DNA of 64,000 bases from Conexibacter sp. S30A1 (GTDB lineage: Bacteria > Actinomycetota > Thermoleophilia > Solirubrobacterales > Solirubrobacteraceae). Both the position numbers and the translations under genes were made by a program. Positions 47,385 through 55,537 of this stretch are shown piece after piece (the first letter of the stretch is position 1; the number at the start of each line of letters is the position of its first letter). The stretch lies in NCBI RefSeq assembly GCF_023330665.1, contig NZ_CP097127.1, positions 496,001 to 560,000 on the forward strand, given 5' to 3'. Under the pieces are notes generated by a model, which searched no databases, had not been told where the DNA came from, and saw nothing but the letters and a program-made list of their open reading frames with translations.

Positions 47385-48659
47385 ATGCCGCCAAGCTCAC
47401 CCCATGTCCGAAGCGCCCGCAGGCTCGCCCCGCCGCTTGAGCACCAGATTCTGATGACAGCCACGCTGTGCCTGATCGCGTTCGGCGCGGTGATGGTCTA
47501 CAGCGCCTCCTCACCATTAGGCGCGCTGGCTGGCGGCTACGGTACCGGCGAGTTCGTCGTCTACCTGATCGCGATCGCCATCGGTCTGTTCGTGATGCGG
47601 TTCTGTGAGCAGTACGGCCTGAGACTGATCACCCCAGAACTAACCCGCCTGATGCTCCTTGGATCATGCGGACTGCTGCTGGTTGTGCTCGTACCGGGTC
47701 TCGGTCGCGATGTGGCGGGCGCACGTCGCTGGTTCGCCGTGGGGCCGCTCGAGTTTCAGCCATCAGAGCTCGCAAAGCTTGCACTCGTGCTCTACGCGGC
47801 TCGCTACCTGGCTGACAACCCGCGACGCCTGCAGCGTGATTTCAAGCAGGCCCTCGCACCGATTGCGGTTGCACTGGGCCCCGCGTGCCTGCTGATCGCC
47901 GTGGAGCCCGATCTCGGCACCGCATTCGTGTGCTTCGCGACGATCATGACGATGCTTGCGGTTGCTGGTGCCCCGAACGGCCATCTGCTGCGCGTCCTGC
48001 TGCTCGCCGCGGCCGGCGTGGGGCTGATGATCCTCGTGCACCCATACGAGCTCGCGCGCCTGACCTCATTCCTGCACCCGCTTTCGGAGCGAACAAGCGC
48101 CGGCTTCCAAGCAACGCAGGCGCAGATGGCGGTGGGTTCCGGCGGTCTCTGGGGGGTCGGCCTGGCGCAGTCGGTGGGCAAGATGTGGCTACCCGAGGCG
48201 CAGTCCGACTTCATCCTTGCTGTGGTGGGACAGGAGTTGGGTACGCTCGGAATCGTGGCCGTCGTCGGGTTGTACGCGATGATCGCCTACGCTGGCCTGC
48301 GCACAGCCCGTCGTGCCGCAAGCGGATACTTGAAGCTCCTCGCCTTCGGCCTCACCTCGTTGATCCTTTGCCAGGGAATCCTCAACATCTTCGTAGTGCT
48401 CGGGATCGCGCCGCTGACAGGCGTGCCGCTGCCCTTCATCTCCTATGCGCCCACGAACCTGATCGTGATGCTCGCATCCGTCGGCCTGCTGCTCGGCATA
48501 GCTCGACCAGCGGCACGGGAGCTGCGGCTAGTGGACGACGAGCCAGCAAACACGACCTGGGGAGTCAGCAGTGAGCAAGCCGCTGATCGTGGTGGCTACC
48601 GGCGGGACCGCAGGGCACGTGGTGCCCGCGTTGGCGGTAGCCAGGCAGCTCGAGGCTGA
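47385..48659 (+). CDS. ftsW: FtsW, septal peptidoglycan polymerase
   Basis: A 424-residue SEDS protein with about 10 membrane segments that polymerises lipid II. Family motifs: WFAVGPLEFQPSELAKLALVLY, LIAVEPDLGTAFVCFATIM, SVGKMWLPEAQSDFILAVVGQELG and PLTGVPLPFISYAPTNLIVMLASVGLLL. The C-terminal 30 residues are hydrophilic. It overlaps murG by 89 nt, so the C-terminus may differ slightly between strains. Confidence 0.93.
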   Translation: MPPSSPHVRSARRLAPPLEHQILMTATLCLIAFGAVMVYSASSPLGALAGGYGTGEFVVYLIAIAIGLFVMRFCEQYGLRLITPELTRLMLLGSCGLLLVVLVPGLGRDVAGARRWFAVGPLEFQPSELAKLALVLYAARYLADNPRRLQRDFKQALAPIAVALGPACLLIAVEPDLGTAFVCFATIMTMLAVAGAPNGHLLRVLLLAAAGVGLMILVHPYELARLTSFLHPLSERTSAGFQATQAQMAVGSGGLWGVGLAQSVGKMWLPEAQSDFILAVVGQELGTLGIVAVVGLYAMIAYAGLRTARRAASGYLKLLAFGLTSLILCQGILNIFVVLGIAPLTGVPLPFISYAPTNLIVMLASVGLLLGIARPAARELRLVDDEPANTTWGVSSEQAADRGGYRRDRRARGARVGGSQAARG

Positions 48660-49671
48660 CGGCGCCCGCGTCGAGTTCGTCGGCGGTGACCGCGTGGAGG
48701 CGCGGCTCGTTCCGGAGGCCGGCTACCGGCTTCATCACCTGCGTGTGCAGTCGCTGCCGAGAGGCAGGCGAGTTGCGCTCGCGCAGGCGGCGCTGGTGGA
48801 TCTCGCGGCCGTTGGCGCCGCGGTGCGGCTGCTGGCCCGAGCCCGTCCGCAGGCCGTCTACGGCGGCGGCGGCTACGTCGCCGCGCCGGTCGGTCTGGCG
48901 GCGGCGCTGTTGCGGATTCCGCTCGTGATCGCTGAAATCGACGCCCACCTGGGCCTCGCCAACCGGATGCTCGCACCCTTCGCACGCCGTGTCTGTCTGG
49001 CGCTGCCCCTGCCGGAACACGACCCACCAAAGTTCGTCGTCACCGGGCGGCCGATCCCGCCCCTGCCGCCTGACCGGGCGGCCGCAAGAGCCCGTTTCGG
49101 CGTTGGCGCCGGCGAGACACTGGTCCTGGTGTTCGGTGGCTCCCAGGGGGCCCGCTCGATCAACCGGGCCGCCATCCAGGCGTTCGCCGACAGGTCGTTC
49201 CGGGTTCTGCACGCCGCCGGTGAGCGGGACCTGCCGCAGCTGCGCGCACCGCGAGCTGGCTACCAGTTGGTCGGCTACCTCGACGGGCTGATTGATGCGA
49301 TAGTGGCCTGCGACCTGGCCGTGGCACGCTCTGGCGGCTCGATCTGGGAGCTGGCCGCAGCCGGCCGGCCGGCCGTGTTGATCCCATACCCGCACGCAAC
49401 GGCCGACCATCAGCGGGTCAATGCCGAGTACATGCGGCGTGCCGGAGCCGCGTGCGTGATCGGCGATGAGGAGCTCACCGGCGAGCGTCTGCGCGCTGAG
49501 GTTGATGCCCTGCTGGCTGACCGCTCACGGCTCGAGGCGATGGGCAGAGCGGCGCTTGGCTTGGCTCGGCCGCACGCAGCCGCGGTGATCGCATCCGAGG
49601 TTCTTGCGGCGGCCGCCGGTGGTAGCGGGGTGGCCGGCGCAGGCAACGAGCGCGTGCAGCTGAAACCATGA
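48571..49671 (+). CDS. murG: Undecaprenyldiphospho-muramoylpentapeptide GlcNAc transferase
   Basis: A 366-residue GT28 enzyme that makes lipid II. VATGGTAGHVVPALAVARQL is the N-terminal membrane-side motif, AVYGGGGYVAAPVGLAAAL follows, and LVFGGSQGARSINRAAIQAF and AVARSGGSIWELAAAGRPAVLIPYPHATADHQRVNAEYM bind UDP-GlcNAc. GTG start at 48571 inside ftsW; it overlaps murC by 4 nt. Confidence 0.95.
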   Translation: MSKPLIVVATGGTAGHVVPALAVARQLEADGARVEFVGGDRVEARLVPEAGYRLHHLRVQSLPRGRRVALAQAALVDLAAVGAAVRLLARARPQAVYGGGGYVAAPVGLAAALLRIPLVIAEIDAHLGLANRMLAPFARRVCLALPLPEHDPPKFVVTGRPIPPLPPDRAAARARFGVGAGETLVLVFGGSQGARSINRAAIQAFADRSFRVLHAAGERDLPQLRAPRAGYQLVGYLDGLIDAIVACDLAVARSGGSIWELAAAGRPAVLIPYPHATADHQRVNAEYMRRAGAACVIGDEELTGERLRAEVDALLADRSRLEAMGRAALGLARPHAAAVIASEVLAAAAGGSGVAGAGNERVQLKP

Positions 49672-51011
49672 GCAGTCGGCCTTGGGCAGGGCGCCGTCTG
49701 CACATGGTCGGCATCGGCGGCGCCGGTATGAGCGGTCTGGCGCTGATCGCTAAGGAGCTTGGCGCCACGGTCAGCGGATCGGATCGCAGCGTCTCTCCAT
49801 ACGCCCAGACGCTGAATGCGGCGGGGATCACACCAAGCATCGGGCACAGCGCCGAAAACGTGCCGGCCGGTGCGCAGGTTGTGTACTCCAGTGCGGTCGC
49901 GGCTGACAATCCGGAGCTTGGCGCCGGTGATGGGGCACCACTGCACCGCTCGGCGTTGCTGGCCGAGATCGCCAGTCTGAAGCGCTGCATCGCGGTCAGC
50001 GGTACCCACGGAAAGACCACGACCACCGGCATGATCACGCACGTTCTGAGAGCCTGCGGGCTGGACCCCGCCTACGTGGTCGGCGCTGAGCTACGCGACA
50101 CCGGCCGCAACGCGGGCTGGGGCTCCGGCGAGTGGATCGTTCTGGAGGCCGACGAGTCAGACCGTTCGCTATTGCGCTACCGGCCCGAGATCGCCATGAT
50201 CACCAACGCTGAGCTCGACCACCACGCCACCTATGGGTCGAGGCTGGAGCTCGAAGCCACATTCGCCGAGTTTGCCGGCGCCGCCGACACGGCCGTGGTG
50301 TGGGACCGACCCGAGTTGCGTCGTATCGCGGCCTCGGCACCCCGAACGCTGACCTACGATGTGCACGCTCCGCGCGCGGAGCCGTCGGGAATGACCTTCG
50401 AGTGGCAGGGCAGACGGGTGCGCCTTGCGCTCGTGGGTGTGCACAACGCCATAAACGCAGCCGGGGCTCTCACCGTGGCCGCGCTCGCCGGTGCCTCGCC
50501 CAGCGTCGCGGTGTCGGCGATCGGGTCGTTTCATGGCGCGCGTCGCCGACTGGAGCTGCTCGGTCACACGCGCTCAGGCGTGCCGGTCTATGACGACTAT
50601 GCGCACCACCCAACCGAGGTGGCGGCCACGATCGCCGCCGCACATGAGCTGGGTGCCACGCGACTGGTGGCGGTCTTCCAGCCACACCTCTACTCCCGTA
50701 CGCGGGCGCTTGCGCGCGAATTCGGGCAGGCGCTGGCCGCCGCTGACCTGGTGGCGGTGCTCGACATATATGCCGCTCGTGAGAGCAGTTCGGACTACCC
50801 CGGTGTCAGCGGCCACCTGGTCGCAGCGGCAGTCGCCGATGCCGGCGCCCCCGTGGCCTGGATGCCGACGCTCGACGACGCGAAGCGATGGCTGGCCGTG
50901 ATGCTCCGACCCGGGGACGTGTGCGTGCTCATGGGCGCTGGCAACATCGACTCCCTGGGCCGTGCGCTTGTCGGTGCGACCGCCGGCGACCCAGAAACCG
51001 GCCACGGTTGA
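49668..51011 (+). CDS. murC: UDP-MurNAc--L-alanine ligase
   Basis: A 447-residue Mur ligase that adds L-Ala first. The N-terminal HMVGIGGAGMSGLALIAKELG, IAVSGTHGKTTTTGMITHVL, WIVLEADESDRSLL and VYDDYAHHPTEVAATIAAA are typical. ATGA overlap with murG. In standard sequence MurD acts next; in this genome MurD2 would follow. Confidence 0.95.
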   Translation: MSSRPWAGRRLHMVGIGGAGMSGLALIAKELGATVSGSDRSVSPYAQTLNAAGITPSIGHSAENVPAGAQVVYSSAVAADNPELGAGDGAPLHRSALLAEIASLKRCIAVSGTHGKTTTTGMITHVLRACGLDPAYVVGAELRDTGRNAGWGSGEWIVLEADESDRSLLRYRPEIAMITNAELDHHATYGSRLELEATFAEFAGAADTAVVWDRPELRRIAASAPRTLTYDVHAPRAEPSGMTFEWQGRRVRLALVGVHNAINAAGALTVAALAGASPSVAVSAIGSFHGARRRLELLGHTRSGVPVYDDYAHHPTEVAATIAAAHELGATRLVAVFQPHLYSRTRALAREFGQALAAADLVAVLDIYAARESSSDYPGVSGHLVAAAVADAGAPVAWMPTLDDAKRWLAVMLRPGDVCVLMGAGNIDSLGRALVGATAGDPETGHG

Positions 51012-51061
51012 GCGCCTGCAGCTCTCGCGCCCACCGAACGCGCGGTGTCCTGGGACCCCAC

Positions 51062-51067
51062 TACGCT
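51062..51067 (+). promoter_or_regulatory. -10 element, leaderless type (murB)
   Basis: TACGCT ends 8 nt before GTG 51076 (11 nt before ATG 51079). Confidence 0.45.
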
Positions 51068-51075
51068 CCGACGCT

Positions 51076-52014
51076 GTGATGCGACCGTTATCTGAGAGGC
51101 CCGCCGAGATCGAGCGAGACGTATCGCTGGCGCGGCTGACCACGATTCGCACGGGGGGGCGAGCCGAGTTCTTTGCGCGCGTGAAGAGCGTCGAAGAGCT
51201 CCAGCGCGCCCTTGAATGGGCGGCACGGACGCGCCTGCAGGTAGGGGTTATCGGGTCCGGGTCGAATCTGCTCGTAGCGGACAGCGGCGTCCGCGGCCTG
51301 GTGCTGAAGCTGGACGGAGACCTTGCCGAGATCGAGCTCGAACCTGAAGTCGGCGGACACATCATCTGTGGAGGCGGTGCCCGCCTGCCGGCGGTGGCGG
51401 CCGCGGCGGCCCGAGCCGGTCTGGCGGGACTCGAGTTTGGAGTCAGCATCCCGGGCACGGTCGGAGGTGCGGTCCGGATGAACGCCAATGCCTACGGCGG
51501 CGCGCTGGCCAGCGTGCTCGACTGGGTGGATGTTGTCAGCCACGCGGGCAGCGAGCGCCGCTGTCCCGAAGATCTCGGATTCGCCTACCGGCGCTCGAGC
51601 CTGGTCGCCGGAGAGGTGGTGGCTCGCGCCCAGTTCCGGCTCTCTCGCGCAGACCCAGGGACCGTGCGCGAGCATCTGGCTCAGCTACGCCGCCAGCGTC
51701 GTGAAGCCCAGCCGAGTGGCGTACGCACCTTCGGTTCCACGTTCAAGAACCCGGCCGACCCGGAGGCCCGCGGGCGCACGGCAGGACAGCTGCTGGATGC
51801 CGCCGGCTGCAGGGGGCTGCGGGTCGGAGGGGCATGTTTCAGTGCCAAGCACGCCAACTTCATTGAGAACGTGGCCGCTGCAACGACGGCCGATGTCGTT
51901 GCGCTGATGACCCTCGGTCGTGACCGCGTGCAGGAGCGTTTCGGCATCGTCCTGGAGCCCGAGGTGCAGGTGCTCGGCGAGGTCGAACTCCCTGGCGGCG
52001 GGAGATCCGAGTGA
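51076..52014 (+). CDS. murB: UDP-N-acetylenolpyruvoylglucosamine reductase
   Basis: A 312-residue FAD enzyme that reduces the enolpyruvyl group to make UDP-MurNAc. SLARLTTIRTGGRAEFF and VIGSGSNLLVADSGVRGLVLKL bind FAD; GLEFGVSIPGTVGGAVRMNANAYGG, FGSTFKNP and the C-terminal SAKHANFIENVAAAT follow. It is the type I form. The GTG at 51076 and the ATG at 51079 are adjacent in frame; I use GTG because the TACGCT spacing fits. Confidence 0.93.
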   Translation: MMRPLSERPAEIERDVSLARLTTIRTGGRAEFFARVKSVEELQRALEWAARTRLQVGVIGSGSNLLVADSGVRGLVLKLDGDLAEIELEPEVGGHIICGGGARLPAVAAAAARAGLAGLEFGVSIPGTVGGAVRMNANAYGGALASVLDWVDVVSHAGSERRCPEDLGFAYRRSSLVAGEVVARAQFRLSRADPGTVREHLAQLRRQRREAQPSGVRTFGSTFKNPADPEARGRTAGQLLDAAGCRGLRVGGACFSAKHANFIENVAAATTADVVALMTLGRDRVQERFGIVLEPEVQVLGEVELPGGGRSE

Positions 52015-52838
52015 TCCGCGACGGCTGGACTGGGCCAGGAGCGGCGAGTGAACGGCGCGCGCTGCTGGGGCGTCTCAGGCCGCGGCGCCCGCGGCCGTTG
52101 TGGGTGGCGGTCCTGACGGTGCTCCTATGCGGCTGTGGGTGGCTCGGCTGGACCTGGTACAGAAGCTCGAGCTTCGTTCAGGTGCGGACCGTGCGGATCA
52201 CCGGTCTGGCTGGTCCCGATGTGGGCCAGATCCAGGCCGCACTGACGGGCGCTGCGTTGCGGATGACGACACTCGATGTGAACGTGGCCAAGCTCGAAGC
52301 CTCAGTCGCACGGTTCCGCTTTGTCCAGGGGCTGTCGGTCTCGAGCCGCGGCTCGCATGCGGTCACCATTCACGTTGCCGAGCAGGTTCCCGTCGCAGTC
52401 GCCGAGTTTGGCTCTGAGAGTCGCGTCGTCGCAGCCGACGGCCGGTTGGTCGGCGGCGCGGTGCCCGGGGTACGGCTGCCGCGCCTGCCGCTTGCGCAGG
52501 CGCCCACCGGCCCGACGGTCAGTGCACCCGGCGCGCGGTCGGCGGTGGCTGTGCTGGCCGCGGCGCCCTACGCGCTGATTTCGCATATCGCAAACGCGAC
52601 CTGGAGCGCGCAGCACGGGGTCGTCGTGCAGTTGCGAAAGGGGCCGCAGCTCTACTTCGGCGCTGCCGTCGAGCTCGCCAAGAAGTGGCGCTCGGCGATC
52701 GCTGTGCTGCAGAACAAGTACTCCGTGGGTGCCTCCTACATCGTCTTGACCGATCCTGTGCACCCCGCCGCGGGAGTGGGCGTCTCGCCGTCGCGTGCCG
52801 CGGCGCTTGGCCTTGCGACAGGCGCCGGCAGCGGCTAG
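52011..52838 (+). CDS. ftsQ: Division protein FtsQ (DivIB)
   Basis: A 275-residue bitopic protein. Basic N-terminus, one membrane segment (LWVAVLTVLLCGCGWLGWTWY, residues 30-50), then a POTRA domain starting FVQVRTVRITGLAGPDVGQIQAAL and GLSVSSRGSHAVTIHVAEQVPVAV. The C-terminal domain is short and Ala-rich. GTG start at 52011 overlaps murB. It links FtsB/L and the septum in other bacteria. Confidence 0.85.
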   Translation: MIRDGWTGPGAASERRALLGRLRPRRPRPLWVAVLTVLLCGCGWLGWTWYRSSSFVQVRTVRITGLAGPDVGQIQAALTGAALRMTTLDVNVAKLEASVARFRFVQGLSVSSRGSHAVTIHVAEQVPVAVAEFGSESRVVAADGRLVGGAVPGVRLPRLPLAQAPTGPTVSAPGARSAVAVLAAAPYALISHIANATWSAQHGVVVQLRKGPQLYFGAAVELAKKWRSAIAVLQNKYSVGASYIVLTDPVHPAAGVGVSPSRAAALGLATGAGSG

Positions 52839-52847
52839 CCCCGGCGA

Positions 52848-52874
52848 CCCTAAGTCTCTAGTAGAGACTTAGGG
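52848..52874. promoter_or_regulatory. 27-bp perfect palindrome upstream of ftsZ
   Basis: CCCTAAGTCTCTA (52848-52860) and TAGAGACTTAGGG (52862-52874) are exact reverse complements separated by one G. The palindrome starts 10 nt after ftsQ stops. A TACTCT at 52888-52893 could be a -10 whose -35 falls inside the right arm, so an operator is plausible; a terminator hairpin is the alternative. Confidence 0.6.
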
Positions 52875-53051
52875 TGTGGGTTTGCTCTACTCTCGGAGCC
52901 TGATCGAGAGTCAGCCGATCTGCAAGGATCGTTGCGTAACGGTACTCGGCGTTGACTTGGCCGAAGATATGGCCGTAACGTGCGACGCCCCTGCGGAGAC
53001 TCGCGGTCGGGTCAAACGCTCAATCTTGAATCGAGAGTCGGACAACTAATC

Positions 53052-54164
53052 ATGGGAAGCGGCAGCTATCTAGCAGTCATCAAGGTCGTGGGAGTTGGCG
53101 GTGGTGGGACCAACGCGGTGAACCGCATGGTCGACGCGGGACTGCGCGGCGTCGAGTTCATCGCGGCCAACACGGATGCGCAGTCGCTGCAGATGTGCGA
53201 CGCCGACATCAAGCTCAACATCGGCACCGATCTGACGAAGGGACTTGGGGCGGGCGCCAACCCGGAGATCGGTCAGGGCGCGGCGGCCGAGTCGCGCGAC
53301 GACATCAAGGAGGCGCTGAAGGGCGCCGACATGGTGTTCGTGACCGCTGGCGAAGGGGGAGGGACCGGGACCGGCGCCGCGCCGGTGATCGCTGAAATCG
53401 CCAAGAACGAGATTGGCGCCCTGACCGTGGGCGTCGTGACGCGGCCGTTTGCGTTCGAGGGCAAGCAGCGCGCGCGGCAGGCACAGGACGGAATCGACCG
53501 GCTGCGCGAGCACGTCGACACCCTGATCGTGATCCCCAACGAGAAGCTGCTGGCGGTGGTCGAGCGTCGCGCTTCGCTCACCGAGGCACTGCGCGAGGCC
53601 GACAATGTGCTGCGTCAGGGGGTTCAGGGCATCACCGACCTGATCACGATTCCCGGGCTCATCAATCTGGACTTCGCAGACGTGCGCACGATCATGCGTG
53701 ACGCGGGCTCAGCGCTGATGGGAATCGGCCGCTCCAGCGGCGAGAACCGCGCCGGCGAGGCTGCCAAGGAAGCGATCTCCTCACCGCTGCTGGAGGAATC
53801 GGTCGAGGGCGCGGGCGGCATCCTGCTCAACATCACCGGCGGCAGCGACCTGGGACTTTTTGAGGTCAACGAGGCGGCGGAGATAGTGCAGGGCGCAGCC
53901 GACGCCAACGCCAACATCATCTTCGGCGCGGTGATCGACGATGCGATGGCGGACGAGGTGCGGGTCACCGTGATTGCGACGGGCTTCGACCACAGCCACC
54001 GTGGCACGCTGGGCAGCTCACGCGGGCGCGGTCTGGGGTCGGGGGTGGGCTCGGGGCGTCAGCGCGGCAACCGCAGGGACGTGACCTTCGATGACCGCCA
54101 GCGCTCGAGCCTCGAGATTCGCGACGATGAGATCGACATCCCGTCGTTTTTGAAGGATCGCTGA
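53052..54164 (+). CDS. ftsZ: Cell division protein FtsZ
   Basis: A 370-residue tubulin-like GTPase. [49 protein letters not shown] (tubulin signature) and [19 protein letters not shown] are visible. After about residue 320 a Gly/Arg-rich linker leads to the C-terminal tail [13 protein letters not shown], which binds SepF or other partners. ATG 53052 is chosen for the normal start [13 protein letters not shown]. It is the last gene of the cluster; no ftsA is present, as in Actinomycetota. Confidence 0.96.
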   Translation: MGSGSYLAVIKVVGVGGGGTNAVNRMVDAGLRGVEFIAANTDAQSLQMCDADIKLNIGTDLTKGLGAGANPEIGQGAAAESRDDIKEALKGADMVFVTAGEGGGTGTGAAPVIAEIAKNEIGALTVGVVTRPFAFEGKQRARQAQDGIDRLREHVDTLIVIPNEKLLAVVERRASLTEALREADNVLRQGVQGITDLITIPGLINLDFADVRTIMRDAGSALMGIGRSSGENRAGEAAKEAISSPLLEESVEGAGGILLNITGGSDLGLFEVNEAAEIVQGAADANANIIFGAVIDDAMADEVRVTVIATGFDHSHRGTLGSSRGRGLGSGVGSGRQRGNRRDVTFDDRQRSSLEIRDDEIDIPSFLKDR

Positions 54165-54220
54165 GCGCCGGCCACGCGGCCGCGCGCTACGCAGCAGGGG
54201 GGCGACGGCCGGTTTTCGGC

Positions 54221-54253
54221 GCCGCCGCGCACTTTTGTACGCGGTGCGGCGGC
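54221..54253 (+). terminator. Hairpin after ftsZ
   Basis: GCCGCCGCGCAC (54221-54232) and GTGCGGCGGC (54244-54253) pair with a 2-nt bulge, with a T-rich loop (ttttgta). It lies about 57 nt past the ftsZ stop and before gcvT. A candidate terminator without a T-tract after it. Confidence 0.4.
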
Positions 54254-54322
54254 TCATATAGATGAATCTTCGCCAATTGGCCCCGTCCACGGCCCCGGCC
54301 ACCATCCGGCCGCGTTGGGCTA

Positions 54323-54328
54323 TACGCT
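54323..54328 (+). promoter_or_regulatory. -10 element, leaderless type (gcvT)
   Basis: TACGCT ends 7 nt before GTG 54336. No Shine-Dalgarno is seen. I also looked for a glycine riboswitch in this leader and found no aptamer motifs. Confidence 0.45.
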
Positions 54329-54335
54329 GCGCTTT

Positions 54336-55445
54336 GTGGGAGAGACTGGCTCACAGACGCTCAGACGCACACCTCTCTATGAGCAGCACCTCCGAGCCGG
54401 TGCGAAGCTCGTGGACTTCGCCGGCTGGGAGCTGCCGGTTCAGTACGTCGGCATCCGCGAGGAGCACCTCGCCGTGCGCCACGACGTTGGCATCTTCGAC
54501 GTTTCACACATGGGTCAGATTGAGGTCAGCGGCGACGGCGCGGTCGCCCTCTGCGAGCGCCTGCTGACCGCCGAGGTCGGCTCGCTCGGCATCGGTTCGG
54601 CGCGCTATAGCCTGATCTGTGATGAGCACGGCGGTGTGCTCGACGACGTGCTCATCTACCGCTTGTCAGAGACACGGCTGCTGCTGGTGACCAACTGCGC
54701 CAACCACGCGCGGGACTTCGCCTGGGTCCATGCTCACAACGACGGTGGGGTGGCCGTGGTCAGCGATCACCAGGACCGCTACGCGATGCTCGCCGTCCAG
54801 GGCCCGCGCGCACGGGCGCTGCTGGCCGGGTTGACCAGCGGAGCGCTCCCGGCCCGGATGCACTGCGACCGCTGTGAGGTGGGCGGTGTCCCAGTCCTCG
54901 CCTGCGGCACCGGATACACCGGTGAGGACGGGCTCGAACTGCTCTGCGAACCGCAGCTGGCACCGAAGCTCTGGGATGCACTCGTGCGGGCGGGCGCCCA
55001 ACCCGCCGGGCTCGGGGCGCGTGACACGCTGCGCATCGAGGCATGCTTCCCCCTCTACGGCAACGACCTTGACGAGCAGCACGACCCCATCTCGGCGGGG
55101 CTCGGCTGGGCCTGCGCCGAGCGCACCGGGTTCATCGGCGCCGAGCGCGTGGCGGCCGTCAGAGCCGCCGGCCCGGCGCAGCTGCTGGTTCCGTTCGTGC
55201 TCGACGGCCCCGGCATCGCACGGGCCGGTAACCCGGTGCTGCCGCGGGTGGCCGAGGGCGGCGAGCCCGATGGCGGCGGCGTGGTCACCAGCGGCACCTA
55301 CTCGCCGAGCCTGGAGTGTGGCGTTGGTCTCGCCTACCTGCCGGCGTGGCGGGCGACACCCGGCCAACAGCTTCAGATCGATGTGCGCGGCACGCTGCGC
55401 GCCGCGACCGTTGCGAGCAAGCCCCTCTACCCAAAGGACCGCTAG
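54336..55445 (+). CDS. gcvT: Aminomethyltransferase (glycine cleavage T-protein)
   Basis: A 369-residue T-protein that passes the methylene group of glycine to tetrahydrofolate. LRRTPLYEQHLRAGAKLVDFAGWELPVQY, FDVSHMGQIEVSG, YSLICDEHGGVLDDVLIYRL and GYTGEDGLELLC are typical, and LGARDTLRIEACFPLYGNDLDE is the folate region. GTG 54336 is supported by the TACGCT element 7 nt upstream. First gene of the gcv operon; the following gcvH is cut by an insertion. Confidence 0.94.
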   Translation: MGETGSQTLRRTPLYEQHLRAGAKLVDFAGWELPVQYVGIREEHLAVRHDVGIFDVSHMGQIEVSGDGAVALCERLLTAEVGSLGIGSARYSLICDEHGGVLDDVLIYRLSETRLLLVTNCANHARDFAWVHAHNDGGVAVVSDHQDRYAMLAVQGPRARALLAGLTSGALPARMHCDRCEVGGVPVLACGTGYTGEDGLELLCEPQLAPKLWDALVRAGAQPAGLGARDTLRIEACFPLYGNDLDEQHDPISAGLGWACAERTGFIGAERVAAVRAAGPAQLLVPFVLDGPGIARAGNPVLPRVAEGGEPDGGGVVTSGTYSPSLECGVGLAYLPAWRATPGQQLQIDVRGTLRAATVASKPLYPKDR

Positions 55446-55531
55446 ATGGCCGACCCGAACTATCCCGAGGACCTCAAGTACAACGCTGATCACGACTGGG
55501 CGAGGATCGATCCAGACAACCCCGGAGAGGC

Positions 55532-55537
55532 CACGTT
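55532..55537. repeat. Target site duplication, left copy
   Basis: CACGTT at 55532-55537 is repeated at 57113-57118 on the other side of the insertion sequence. Removing one copy with the element restores gcvH in frame. Confidence 0.95.

Noticed and set aside
54165-54335. A glycine riboswitch before gcvT
   Set aside because: I saw GGGAGAG-like bases, but only at the start of the coding region, and no conserved glycine aptamer core. The TACGCT element leaves no room for a leader RNA.
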